The notes under the pieces are model-generated. The model did no database searches and was not told the origin of the DNA. It worked only from the letters and a program-made list of their open reading frames with translations. A program made the position numbers and the translations under genes. A DNA stretch of 57,597 nucleotides. It comes from DATLXU01 sp035575515 (lineage in GTDB: Bacteria > Acidobacteriota > Blastocatellia > UBA7656). The stretch is taken from the NCBI GenBank assembly GCA_035575515.1, contig DATLXU010000087.1:1-57597 (forward strand). The letters run 5' to 3'. Below, piece by piece: positions 25,281-34,800 of the stretch (position 1 is the first letter of the stretch; each line of letters begins with the position of its first letter).

Positions 25281-26057
25281 ATGAAATCAATCATTGCCCT
25301 CGTTATCGTTTCTCTGCTTGTATGCCAACCCGCTGAGGCTCAAAAGAATAGGCGAGCGCCTCAGCGGCCAAGCTCGTCGCGCAAGCCCGCGACGAGCGCG
25401 CCGAACGCTAACGCGCCGCGAATAATCGGCAGTCCGGTCGTGCTCGTAACGAAAAACGGCGACGAGATAAGAGGCACGCTCGTTGACCTGACCGCTTACA
25501 GCGCGCGAATAAGGCAGGGCGGATTGGAATCAACTATCGCGCTCGACACGCTCGCTTCAATTTCGTTTGGCTCCTCAGCGGCGCAGGGCGCGCAGCCTCC
25601 GGTGAATACAGGGATGAGGCCGGAGTTTGCGCGCGACGCTGAGGCTGTGCTGAGCGCGTTTCAAACGATGGCTGACGGATTAAGGGGAGGAACCGACTTT
25701 ATCGAGTTCGGTCGCCAGTTGACGAATCTGCGGCGCGACGCTGAGCGGTTCGTTGGAAAGTACAGCCTGACCGATAGTCAGCCTGAAGCGCGAGTGCTAT
25801 CACTCGTGAGCGCCGCGCTTACGGACTACACCTGGGCGCGGACTGTCTGGACGTTGAAGTTCGGGCGTTCGGGCGATGGCACGGTTTACGATACGGACTC
25901 GCCTGCATTGACCGATGCGCTTGCTCTTTATCCCGACCTGCGCGCGGCTTCAGCGAGCGGCAACAAATTCTCAGTTGATAAAGTCGTTCAAGGGCTGTGG
26001 CGAAAGGCGCAGGAAAAGACTGACCGCGCTCGCTCGATCATCGGCCCTGCGCGTTAG
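25281..26057 (+). CDS. Exported protein with a small Sm-like beta domain, function unknown
   Basis: 258 residues: signal peptide (about 1-20, ending AEAQ), Arg/Pro/Ser-rich linker, a beta-rich segment SPVVLVTKNGDEIRGTLVDL ... IALDTLASISFGS (about 52-95) resembling Sm-like/PRC-barrel strands, then an alpha-helical C-terminal domain ending FSVDKVVQGLWRKAQ...IIGPAR. No known family is recognised beyond this. The last 66 bases of the gene plus the next 5 bases are perfectly repeated 899 bp downstream (26891-26961), beyond the nucleotidyltransferase module. Confidence 0.7.
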   Translation: MKSIIALVIVSLLVCQPAEAQKNRRAPQRPSSSRKPATSAPNANAPRIIGSPVVLVTKNGDEIRGTLVDLTAYSARIRQGGLESTIALDTLASISFGSSAAQGAQPPVNTGMRPEFARDAEAVLSAFQTMADGLRGGTDFIEFGRQLTNLRRDAERFVGKYSLTDSQPEARVLSLVSAALTDYTWARTVWTLKFGRSGDGTVYDTDSPALTDALALYPDLRAASASGNKFSVDKVVQGLWRKAQEKTDRARSIIGPAR

Positions 26058-26062
26058 TTTGC
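25992..26062 (+). repeat. 71-bp perfect direct repeat, left copy (3' end of exported-protein gene)
   Basis: Starts at GGGCTGTGGCGAAAG and ends at GTTAGTTTGC, identical base for base to 26891-26961. It covers the last 22 codons including the stop. Immediately upstream the two copies diverge abruptly. Confidence 0.95.
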
Positions 26063-26134
26063 TTCGAGTTTGGCATGAAGCAGTGGCAGTATGTGCGGAT
26101 GAGCACTGATGCCATTGGTTTGGGTTAATCAAAT

Positions 26135-26189
26135 CAGCGCCAATCCATTTAATCCAGGTTAGGCGCTGGTGCGAAGACAGGCGTATAAT
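26135..26189 (+). promoter_or_regulatory. Candidate promoter/operator of the nucleotidyltransferase module
   Basis: CAGCGCC (26135-26141) and GGCGCTG (26162-26168) form a 7-bp inverted repeat. A perfect TATAAT follows at 26184-26189, only 10 bp before ATG 26200, implying a very short or absent leader. An autoregulatory operator is a guess based on the module type. Confidence 0.35.
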
Positions 26190-26199
26190 AGAATCAATA

Positions 26200-26397
26200 A
26201 TGCAAAGAGACATCGAAGAGAAAAGAATCTGCGCTATAGTGCCTGTCAGCGAGCAGGAACCTGATCTCGCGTACTGGCAGACACAGTCTTATCAAGCCCG
26301 CCTCGCCGCATTGGAAGAGATCAGAGAAGAGTATCATTCGTGGAAATATAATGCTCAACCAGGTCTTCAAAGAGTTTATTCAATCGTTAAACGATAA
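26200..26397 (+). CDS. Small helical partner protein of nucleotidyltransferase (antitoxin-like)
   Basis: 65 residues, entirely helical by composition, with YWQTQSYQARLAALEEIREE in the middle and a C-terminal GLQRVYSIVKR. Small proteins of this pattern (xxYWQxxSxxxRLxxlExxRxx...LqRVyxxv) commonly sit directly upstream of minimal nucleotidyltransferase genes. Its 3' end overlaps the downstream gene by 47 bp in another frame, so the two are tightly coupled. Role unproven; by analogy it is the smaller partner of a toxin-antitoxin-like pair. It probably starts from a near-leaderless transcript. Confidence 0.65.
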   Translation: MQRDIEEKRICAIVPVSEQEPDLAYWQTQSYQARLAALEEIREEYHSWKYNAQPGLQRVYSIVKR

Positions 26398-26794
26398 CGA
26401 GGTCGGTTATCTCGTAGTCGGCGGATATGCGGTTGCACTTCACGGCTATCCGCGATACACGAAAGACATTGATATCTGGATTGAATCGAGCGAAGAAAAC
26501 GCCGCCCGACTGCTCAAGGCATTGGATCAATTTGGGTTCGGGTCTGTCGGTTTGAAGGTTGAAGATTTTCTTGTGCCTGACCAGATAATACAACTCGGTT
26601 ATCCTCCGAATCGCATTGATCTTTTAACCTCATTGACAGGGGTTGACTTTGAGAGTTGTTATTCCTCGAAGGTGGAAGTAGATATTGAAGGCATGATCGT
26701 GAATTTCATTGGTATAGACTGCCTCAGGAAGAACAAGAGAGCGTCAGGCCGACTGCAAGACTTAGCGGATGTGGAAAACCTCGGAGGGGATTAG
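26351..26794 (+). CDS. Minimal nucleotidyltransferase (DUF6036/AbiEii-like)
   Basis: 147 residues of the DNA polymerase beta-like nucleotidyltransferase fold. The GG motif and catalytic acids are present: YLVVGGYAVALHG then YTKDIDIWIE (Asp39, Asp41), and a third acidic strand NRIDLLTSLTG. The C terminus KNKRASGRLQDLADVENLGG matches the usual 'K.A.GR.KDL.D...L' ending of this group. Such enzymes occur as toxin or antitoxin components (AbiEii and MNT relatives) that transfer nucleotides to RNA or protein. It overlaps the 65-residue gene. The pair lies between the 71-bp direct repeats and is AT-richer than its neighbours, which suggests acquisition. Confidence 0.8.
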   Translation: MLNQVFKEFIQSLNDNEVGYLVVGGYAVALHGYPRYTKDIDIWIESSEENAARLLKALDQFGFGSVGLKVEDFLVPDQIIQLGYPPNRIDLLTSLTGVDFESCYSSKVEVDIEGMIVNFIGIDCLRKNKRASGRLQDLADVENLGGD

Positions 26795-26842
26795 CATTGG
26801 ATAAACCTGCGCTTCGTCAAGCGCGGGCGGCGGTTGGCAGGC

Positions 26843-26956
26843 TGGCGGGCGGCATCAGTAACCGTTTTTTCAGTTGATAAGATAGTGGCCGGGCTGTGGC
26901 GAAAGGCGCAGGAAAAGACTGACCGCGCTCGCTCGATCATCGGCCCTGCGCGTTAG
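26843..26956 (+). pseudogene. Relic 3' end of the exported-protein gene
   Basis: An in-frame stretch encodes WRAASVTVFSVDKIVAGLWR and continues to the same ...IIGPAR ending and TAG (26954-26956) as the gene at 25281-26057. The upstream part differs by conservative changes (KVVQG becomes KIVAG; SASGNK becomes SVTV), then identity becomes perfect from 26891. No start codon or body is present, so it is a remnant of a homologous copy. Confidence 0.75.
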
Positions 26957-26961
26957 TTTGC
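26891..26961 (+). repeat. 71-bp perfect direct repeat, right copy
   Basis: Identical to 25992-26062. It closes the roughly 0.83-kb segment that carries the nucleotidyltransferase pair and ends 35 bp before the thiolase start. Confidence 0.95.
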
Positions 26962-26996
26962 ATCCCAATTGAACAATACTTTTGAGGTAATGAAGA

Positions 26997-28178
26997 ATGA
27001 GAGACGTATTTCTCGCTGCATCTGTTAGAACGCCGATTGGAAAATTCGGAGGCACGCTTAAAGACTGGAGCGCGGCTGATCTGGCCGTGCCCGTTGTCGA
27101 GGAGTCTCTCAAGCGCGCTGGTGTCGAAACAACTTTGATTGATGAAGTGATCATCGGCAATGCAAGACAGGCGGGCGGCGGCCCGAACGTCGCGCGGCAA
27201 ATCTCTTATCGCTCGCGCATTCCTGAAACTGTTCCCGCCTACACTGTCAATAAAGCCTGCGGGTCGGGACTCAAGGCGATAGTGCTTGCCGCACAGGAAA
27301 TAATGCTCGGTCGCGCCGAAGCAGTCGTCGCTGGCGGGACCGAATCAATGAGCCGCGTGCCCTACTTTGCTGAAGGCGCGCGATGGGGCTTGAGGATGGG
27401 CAACTACCAGCTTGTTGATGGGATGTACCGCGACGGGTTTCTCGACCCGCTTTCGGGGCAGGTGATGGGCGAGACTGCCGAGACGCTCGCGCGCCAGTAT
27501 GATATCTCGCGCGATGAGCAGGACCAGTTCGCCCTGCGCTCGCAGCAGCGAGCTGAAGCTGCAATCAATGAAGGCCGGTTTCGCGCGGAAGTCGTCCCGC
27601 TTTCGATTGTTGACCGCAAAGGAAACCGCGTCGAGTTCTCATTAGACGAGCACGCTCGCGCGGGGGTGACCATTGAGGCGATGAAGAAGCTCCCGCCGGT
27701 CTTTTCATCAGATGGCACTGTGACGGCTGGCAACTCATCAGGCATAACGGACGGCGCAGCGGCAATGCTCGTCGTGTCTGATGAATTTGCCCGGGCGCAT
27801 TCAGTTCAGCCGCAAGCGAGGCTTGTTGATTACGAGATTGCCGGCGTTGACCCGCGCGTGATGGGAATCGGACCCGTGCCCGCGATAAGAAAACTGCTTG
27901 AGCGGCGCAAGCTCTCGCTTTCGGATATTGATTTGATCGAGTTGAATGAAGCATTCGCCGCGCAAGTTTTGGCCTGCGACCGCGAGCTGAATTTCGATCA
28001 CGAGCGATTGAACGTAAACGGCGGAGCCATCGCGCTCGGCCATCCAATAGGATGCACAGGCGCGAGGATAATGACTACACTGCTGCACGAGCTTGAGCGT
28101 CGAAAGGCTAAATTAGGGCTTGTGACGCTGTGCATATCGGGCGGCATGGGAATGGCCGTGCTGGTCGAGCGCGTTTGA
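26997..28178 (+). CDS. Acetyl-CoA acetyltransferase (thiolase)
   Basis: 393 residues, the usual length for a type II thiolase. The acyl-accepting Cys88 is in NKACGSGLKAIVLA, and the catalytic His and second Cys are in GHPIGCTGARI and LVTLCISGGMGMA. The start RTPIGKFGGTLKDWSAADL and AGGTESMSRVPYF are family hallmarks. It catalyses condensation of acetyl-CoA to acetoacetyl-CoA or the reverse cleavage of 3-ketoacyl-CoA. GAGGTAATGAAGA precedes the ATG. It is not flanked by other fatty-acid or polyhydroxyalkanoate genes here, so the pathway is not specified. Confidence 0.93.
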   Translation: MRDVFLAASVRTPIGKFGGTLKDWSAADLAVPVVEESLKRAGVETTLIDEVIIGNARQAGGGPNVARQISYRSRIPETVPAYTVNKACGSGLKAIVLAAQEIMLGRAEAVVAGGTESMSRVPYFAEGARWGLRMGNYQLVDGMYRDGFLDPLSGQVMGETAETLARQYDISRDEQDQFALRSQQRAEAAINEGRFRAEVVPLSIVDRKGNRVEFSLDEHARAGVTIEAMKKLPPVFSSDGTVTAGNSSGITDGAAAMLVVSDEFARAHSVQPQARLVDYEIAGVDPRVMGIGPVPAIRKLLERRKLSLSDIDLIELNEAFAAQVLACDRELNFDHERLNVNGGAIALGHPIGCTGARIMTTLLHELERRKAKLGLVTLCISGGMGMAVLVERV

Positions 28179-28341
28179 GTTCAGTTCTGCGCATCTCTGC
28201 TAGATGATAGCATCAAGCCGCAGAGACTGCAGACGCAAAGACGCGCAGACATGAAAGCCAGATATTTTCTCTTGCGCGAGCGACGGAAGTGGCTCTATTG
28301 TAGATTAGAGCAGACGAATACATGGAGTGAGGCGCATAGCC

Positions 28342-28623
28342 ATGATTTGTCATCACTGTCGCAACGAAGTAAAGATCGAAGGATTCATCTCGCGCTCAGA
28401 TGAATGCCCGCACTGCGGCTCGGACATTCATTGCTGCCTGAATTGCCTGAATTATGACGTAAGCGCGCACAATCGTTGTCGCGAGCCGCAGGCTGAATGG
28501 GTTTCGGATCGCGAGAGAGCGAACTTCTGCGATTACTTCACACCGAACAAGATGAAAGCTGTCGGCGGCAAGAGCGCAGTCATTGACGCGCGATCTACAT
28601 TTGAGAGCCTGTTCAAGAAATGA
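28342..28623 (+). CDS. Cysteine-rich zinc-ribbon protein
   Basis: 93 residues. The zinc ribbon CHHC...CPHCG is followed by HCCLNCLNYD, HNRCREPQAEWVSDRE and ANFCDYF. The second Cys set (CxxC...C...C) may bind another zinc. Small proteins ending in CREP.AEWV.D.E.ANFCDYF recur in many phyla without assigned function. ATG 28342 is chosen because the ribbon starts at once (MICHHC) and AGG is upstream; a GTG at 28327 is also open. Confidence 0.75.
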   Translation: MICHHCRNEVKIEGFISRSDECPHCGSDIHCCLNCLNYDVSAHNRCREPQAEWVSDRERANFCDYFTPNKMKAVGGKSAVIDARSTFESLFKK

Positions 28624-28720
28624 GGGCGTGACGCTGTAGTCGAAAGCCTTCCTCCGTTTTTCCCTTACACCAACGATTCATCGGGTTTCGTATATCTATT
28701 CGTTTTTGCGAGCAAGAGTT

Positions 28721-30571
28721 TTATCGTGAGCGCGAATCTTCAGGACCGCGCGCTCGCGCATCCTGCAGATTTCCGACGGGGCTGATTGTATCGTCGGGAC
28801 CGAGCGAGTATTGCATTGACGCGAGCCTCGCCTGCGCGCGCGCAACGTCGCGCAATGTGATAATTCCCAAAAGCCGCGTGTCGTCAACACGCGACACAAC
28901 TGGAAGCTGCGATAGCTCCCTTTGCGCAAGCTTCAACACGACGGTGTCAAGCGTCTGGTCGGGGTGCGAATGGACGACCTTCTTGGTCATCACTTCGCTT
29001 ATCATCGCGTCCTGCTTCCCTTCGGCTTCGAGCCTGCGCAGATCGCCCGTCGTTATTAGTCCGACCATTCGCCCGTCGCGCAAGACAGGGTAGCCGTTGA
29101 AATCCAATCTGCCGACAACGTCTAACGCTTCCGCCACGGTGATGTCATCCGGCAGTGTAACCACGTCCTGAGTCATCACCGATGCAGCGGTTATGCGCGA
29201 CAGCGCGTCGGTCTTTGGCGTATGCGTGATGTGAATGCCATCCTGAAACAGGAATGATTCGTAGATGCCGAGCGGCCTTATTCTCGATGCAACAGCATAG
29301 GCAATCGCGTTGGCAATCATCAGCGGAAGGATAATCTCGTAGTTATAGGTCATCTCGAATATCAGCAGTATCGAGGTGATGGGCGAGCGGATTACAGCGG
29401 CAAACATCGCGCCCATCCCGACGAGCGCGAACGCGCCGCGCGCGATTAAGGCATCGGGCTGGAGGCTGACTAAGACGTGCCACGTAGCTGCGCCGAGCAT
29501 GCAGCCAACGAACATTGAAGGACCTAGGACTCCGCCCGACATTCCCGCGCCGTAGCTGAAAGCCGATGCGAGCAGTTTCGCGATGAGCAGAGCCACTACG
29601 CCTTTCAAGACCAGATTGTCCTGTTGCTTGAGGACCACTCCTAAAAAGTCGTAACCGATTCCGAGCGCGTGCGGCTGCCAGAGTCCTATCACGCCGACTA
29701 TCGCGCCGCCGATTGCTGGTTTCGACCAGCCGGGCACGTTCACGCGATCACGAAACGCCATGCGCATGAACAGCACAAGCTTTATGAACACAACTCCGAC
29801 TATGCCCGCCGTCACGCCGAGCGCGGCATACGCAATCAACTCTGTCGGGTGATTCAGCACATAGACATTCGCGCCCGTGAACAGCGGGTGCGCGCCGATT
29901 ATCGCGCGCTCGATTGTCGCTGAGATAACGGCGGCGATGACTATCGAAGCGGCGAGCTTTTGATTTAGGTCGCCGATTATCTCTTCAAGCGCGAAGGTGA
30001 CTGCCGCGATCGGAGTATTAAACGCAGCAGCGATTGCAGCGGCGGCCCCGACGGGAAGCTGGTTCATCAGCTTTCGGCGCGGGATTGAAAAGAGCCTGCC
30101 AATCGCATAAGAGAGCGCAGCGCAAATTTGGACTGTCGGCCCTTCGCGCCCGAGGCTCGCACCTGAGCCGACGCACAGCGCGGAGATAACGGTCTTCCCG
30201 ACGGCAACGCGCATCGGCACGCGACCGTAGTCCATAGAGAATGCTATCTTCACTTGAGGGATGCCGCTGCCGCGCGCTTCCGGCGCGAAGTAATGTAGCA
30301 ACAACCCGGCGGCGAGTCCGCCGAGCGTCGGGACTATGAGCATCCATGCGATGTGGCTCGGTCCTTCGGTTGCGATTGCCCGATAGATTACGTTAGCGGT
30401 GATGAATTTGATTAGCGCGTGATAACTGACGGCCGCAAGCCCACAGGCGACGGCGATTGTTACCGTGAGGATGAAGTACTTTTGATTTGCAGGTAGACGG
30501 ACGCGCTGGAATATGCGCGTGGCGATCAACTCTACCCGGTGCCATTTTTTTATGAGTTCCGCCTGTTGCAC
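28721..30571 (-). CDS. ClC-family chloride channel/antiporter with CBS pair
   Basis: About 616 residues. The ClC membrane domain carries all three anion-pathway motifs: GSGIPQV, GREGPTVQ (with the gating Glu) and GAGMSGGVLGPSMF. Two C-terminal CBS domains follow (around VMTQDVVTLPDDITVAEALD and VMTKKVVHSHPDQTLDTVVL), ending in a hydrophilic tail. The gating Glu and extra CBS domains are compatible with either a Cl-/H+ antiporter or a channel. The start is uncertain: GTG 30571 gives a normal N terminus just before the first helices, while the frame stays open past the upstream gene's stop (30666). Probably co-transcribed with the upstream GNAT-like gene. Confidence 0.88.
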   Translation of the reverse strand: MQQAELIKKWHRVELIATRIFQRVRLPANQKYFILTVTIAVACGLAAVSYHALIKFITANVIYRAIATEGPSHIAWMLIVPTLGGLAAGLLLHYFAPEARGSGIPQVKIAFSMDYGRVPMRVAVGKTVISALCVGSGASLGREGPTVQICAALSYAIGRLFSIPRRKLMNQLPVGAAAAIAAAFNTPIAAVTFALEEIIGDLNQKLAASIVIAAVISATIERAIIGAHPLFTGANVYVLNHPTELIAYAALGVTAGIVGVVFIKLVLFMRMAFRDRVNVPGWSKPAIGGAIVGVIGLWQPHALGIGYDFLGVVLKQQDNLVLKGVVALLIAKLLASAFSYGAGMSGGVLGPSMFVGCMLGAATWHVLVSLQPDALIARGAFALVGMGAMFAAVIRSPITSILLIFEMTYNYEIILPLMIANAIAYAVASRIRPLGIYESFLFQDGIHITHTPKTDALSRITAASVMTQDVVTLPDDITVAEALDVVGRLDFNGYPVLRDGRMVGLITTGDLRRLEAEGKQDAMISEVMTKKVVHSHPDQTLDTVVLKLAQRELSQLPVVSRVDDTRLLGIITLRDVARAQARLASMQYSLGPDDTISPVGNLQDARARGPEDSRSR

Positions 30572-30665
30572 CTTTGCTCTGTTAAATAATCGTATTCGGC
30601 GCGACCAATCCCAAGAGCGCCAATCCCATCTTAGCACTTCGGCGAACGGAGAACGAAGCGCATTG

Positions 30666-31835
30666 CTACACCGCCATTTCGTAGATGCGATAGGTCTTTC
30701 CGCGACGGCATCCGACAAGCTCCGTCGAACGCTGCACGAGCACGTTCGTCTCAAGCATCCATCCCAATTCGCCGCTAAAGTATCCGTTACTGACCGCGCG
30801 ATCATGAATTTCGTTCAGAAAAACCGAACCGACTCCGAGACTCTGATAGTCGCGCGCAATGCCCATCGTGACGACGCGGAACGAATCAATCTTGCGCGAG
30901 TGCCACAGCAGCTTGATGAGACCGAAGGGCAGCAATCGCCCATGCAGTTTTTTGAGCGCACGGTTGATGTCAGGCACGGCGAGGAAAAACCCGATTGGCT
31001 TGCGCTCGTTGCTCCCTTCCGTCTCCTGCTCGGCGATCATTACGATGTTTGGGTCGACCACCTGCTTCATGTCTTTCGCAATGTGATCGAACTCTTCTTC
31101 ACTGACCGGCACGAATCCCCAGTTGTCCTCCCACGCGTCGTTGTAAATCTGCCGCACCCTCTCTACCTCGCGCTTGAAGTCTTTGAGATTGACCGAGCGC
31201 ACGATTATCTTCGCGCGCTTCTTCAACCGCTCGGCCACGCGCCTCAATTTGTCAGGCGTGTCGAAGTATCCCTGGTGAATATCGTAGGTGTATAGGTCCA
31301 TCGCCTTCTTCAAGCCGTAGCCTTCCAGAAGCTCCGCATAATAAGGCGGGTTATAAGGCATCATCACCGCAGGGTCGCGGTCGAAGCTGTCGACGAGCAA
31401 GCCACATTCGTAATTGGTCGAAGGGTTAACCGGGCCGCGAATCACTTCGGCCCCGCGCGAGCGCACCCATTCGCGCGCAGCATCGAGCAACGCTGCGGCC
31501 GCCTGTTTGTCGTCTTCACATTCAAAGAAGCCGAAGAAGCCCGCGCGCTCGTTGTGAAACTCGTTGTGCGCGCGGTTGAGTATCGCCATTATGCGCCCGA
31601 CAACCCGATTATCGCGCAGGGCGAGAAACATCTGCGCGTCCGACGTTTTATAAAATGGATGGCGCGCCGTGTTGAGAATGTCTTTCTGCGCGATGCGAAG
31701 CGGCGCAATCCAGTGCGGGTTGTCTCGGTGCAGCCTGTAGGGCAGGTCAATGAAGCGTTTCTTGTCGCGAGCCGTCTGGACGGGCTGAACCTGAACTTCG
31801 GATCTGGTTGCTGTTGCCATTTTGGTTTTGCTCAC
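30666..31835 (-). CDS. GNAT-like N-acyltransferase domain protein
   Basis: About 389 residues. The start DKKRFIDLPYRLHRDNPHWI, then PLRIAQKDILNTARHPFY, and the acetyl-CoA-type region FRVVTMGIARDYQSLGVGSV, are typical of a widespread, poorly characterised acyltransferase family. RGPVNPSTNYECGLLVDSFD in the middle also fits it. The substrate is unknown. GTG 31835 is preferred because AGGGG lies about five bases upstream; ATG 31820 has no ribosome site. It begins just after the stop of the AddB-like gene (31844) and is probably in one transcript with it and the ClC gene. Confidence 0.75.
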   Translation of the reverse strand: MSKTKMATATRSEVQVQPVQTARDKKRFIDLPYRLHRDNPHWIAPLRIAQKDILNTARHPFYKTSDAQMFLALRDNRVVGRIMAILNRAHNEFHNERAGFFGFFECEDDKQAAAALLDAAREWVRSRGAEVIRGPVNPSTNYECGLLVDSFDRDPAVMMPYNPPYYAELLEGYGLKKAMDLYTYDIHQGYFDTPDKLRRVAERLKKRAKIIVRSVNLKDFKREVERVRQIYNDAWEDNWGFVPVSEEEFDHIAKDMKQVVDPNIVMIAEQETEGSNERKPIGFFLAVPDINRALKKLHGRLLPFGLIKLLWHSRKIDSFRVVTMGIARDYQSLGVGSVFLNEIHDRAVSNGYFSGELGWMLETNVLVQRSTELVGCRRGKTYRIYEMAV

Positions 31836-31843
31836 TGTATCCC

Positions 31844-34800
31844 CTACTCCTCTTCGATTGCGGTTGAGCCTGATGATTGAATACGGCACATAACTTCAAA
31901 CTCGCAACTCGGATGGCAGCGGTCATTATTGGGCCTTACGGGAAACTTTCCGCCGCGCGCGCGATTCACGTAATCAACTATGCGGCGCTCTGCGTGCTCG
32001 ATTATCGCTTCAATGGAAAGATTCGCATCCGATTCGCGCGGCAGCTCAGAACCTCTCTTGCGGCTGTTGATGTGAAGGTAATAAGCCGCAGCAATGTTCG
32101 CACCTTTTGCGACGACCTCTCGCGCGGCCATCACGTAAATCGGCAGTTGAAGATTGCGTCCATCGAGTGCATCGCGATGCGGAATCGGAGTGCGCCCGGT
32201 CTTATAATCAATGACGACCAGCCCATCGTCGCGCTCGTCAATGCGATCAATCTTCCCGCACAGCCGAATCTCGCCTTCGTCAGTTTTTATGACGAGCGGC
32301 TGCTCGCCTTCGGTGCCGAACTTGCGTTCAAAGTGGAGCGGGCGCGCGGGCCGCTCGCGATTCCATTCGGCTTCCTTTTGAAGCAATTTTACGAGCCGAC
32401 GTTTGATCTCGCTCTTTTCAAACTCCCACAACGGGCTTTTGCGAACCTGGCCTCGCGCAATCACCCGCTCCAATATCTCTTCCGCAACCTGCTCGACAAG
32501 ACTCGATGCTTCGACCGCATCACCTTCATTATTTTGAAGCAATGAGTATAGCCGCTCAAGAATCTCGTGATAGGTATTGCCAAGACGATTCGGGGCGAAG
32601 CCTTCGACAGGCTCAGCGGCAGACTCAAGCTTCAAAATGTGCTTCGCAAAGAATCGAAACGGGCACACGCCATAATCGTTGATCTGGCTTGCGCTCCACA
32701 GGTGCTGCGGGCCGAGCGAGGCTTTAATCTGTCGGAGCAATTCATCATTAAGGATGATCCCATCAAACTCTCCCTGCTCGCCTCTGAGCCTTCGGTGCTC
32801 GACCGTTGCGTTGCGAATCGTTGCCCCCCAGCTCGGAAGCTCAGCCGCAAGCAGTTGATTTGCCGCGCGCGTTTCATCATTCATTTGCGGGGTTGATAAT
32901 CCATTCGCAAGCCGGTCGCGCAAAACTCGCGCTGTGCGAAGGGCCAGTTCATCAAGCGAAGCAACATCGCGCGCGGTCAATCCTTCATCAGTCGCTGATT
33001 GAGCTATGCGAATAGTTTCAGCAGGTGCAACGCGGCTGACCTCTTCGATGAGATAAGACGCAAGCAACTCGCTTCCCGAAGCGTCCGTTCGCGCGTGTGT
33101 TAGATATAGCCTCTCCGTAGCGCGGCTCATCGTCTTGTAGAATTGCGTGAGGTCGGCCCCCGCGTCGGCAGTCGTCTCGGTTAAATCAATTCCAGCGCGG
33201 CGCAACTCTTCGCGCTCTGCAATTGTGTAAGGCGCGCCCTCTGAAATCTTCATCGGAAACTCGCCCTCGATGAGTCCGAGCACAAACACTGCGCGCCAGC
33301 GCGCGGGCCGAATGTGATGAACCTCCTGAGCGATGACCGCAGGTCCGATTGTCGCAGGTCGCTCCATCGAAGCTGATGCGACGGCTCGTTTAATCTCTTC
33401 GTAAAACTGCGGCCAGCGAATCTCACCAGCGGCACTCTCATCTGCGAAACGGGCTGCGTGACGGTCAGCCGCGATTGTTTTCACGAGCGTGCAAAACTGT
33501 TCAAGCGCTTTCACATCGCGCACAGCGGTTTCGCTATGCGTAGCGCGCTGATCAACGCGAAACTGTTCAATCAAACCAAGAAGCCAGTGCGCGAATTGCC
33601 CTCGCGATGCATAGCCCGCCGGCGTGACAATATCAAAGAATCCATTCAGACTCGCGGCGAGATTCAGGCGTCTGTTGACGCGCTGCTCGTCGCTTCCGTC
33701 TTCAGGTCCATCATCGAAGTGACGATCCAAATCATCCTTCTTTTCCGCTGCGCCGTTTATCGCCTCAAGCCATTGCTCGCGCTCGCGCGTTACATTTCCT
33801 CGAAGCGAGATTCGATCAAGCGCGTCAACCGCCAATTCATCAAGCCCGAACGGCGACAGATCAAAATAAGGCGAGCGCAGCAGATCAATGACGCCACGGC
33901 GCGGGAAAGATTTCGAGCTTATAGCGAGCAGCCGCATCAGCGCGATGATAGGCGGGCATTCTTCAAGCGATATCGCGCAATCGAGAGAGAGCGGAATCGA
34001 GCATTCCGAAAAGATTCGCTCAAGGTGATGCGCGTAAAGCGAAAGCTGGCGGCAGACAATCGCGATGCCGCTCGCCGCGAATCCTTCTTCGATTACGAGC
34101 CTCTTGATTTCATGCGCAACGGCGCGAACCTCAGCCGCTCGGTCGGGCGTCGAGATGATTTTAATTGAGGGCTTGCGCGAATCATTGGATTGCTCATCGT
34201 TCAGGCGAAGCGATTCGTTTAACTCGCCACCATCGCTTTCAACTTCATGCGCGGTCACGTCGTCTCGCATCAATTGCGCAGCGGCGCGCTCAATCAAGGT
34301 TGTCGGGCGCGCCGCGCATTCGACGATTTCCGCCCGTGCTTCATCAAGTCGCTCGCGCGTGCGCTTTTGCCAGAGGTGAACCGCGCGCCCATCTTCATAA
34401 GTCAGCGTGGCGACGACTTCGACTCCGCAATCTGCGAGCGCCTTCAGCAATAGCACCTGCACGGGCGAGTAAAAATCAAAGCCGTCAATCGCGACCAGAG
34501 ACAATTCGGGCGCACGCTTCGCTGCTCTCTTCTTCGATAAAGAATCGTCACGCATCGCCTCGATTGCGCCGAGAGCGGCGACGCCCGCGCCTTCCGCATC
34601 AGTCGCTTCAATTGATGCAAGCGCGTCTGCGTATGCGGCGAATATCAGCGTGAGGTCGCGGTCTTTCGGCTGGCGCGATTGGGCGACGCGCTCAAACAAT
34701 GACGGGTCTGCGCCCGCGCGCCAAAGCTCGTCAATGAACGCGGCGACCGCATTGATGAAGCCCGCGCGGTCAGCCGTCTCGGCGAAATAAACCAATCGGC

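Noticed and set aside
33458..34168. A 236-codon plus-strand frame inside the AddB-like gene
   Set aside because: Antisense to a gene supported by motifs, Arg/Lys-rich shadow composition, no start context.
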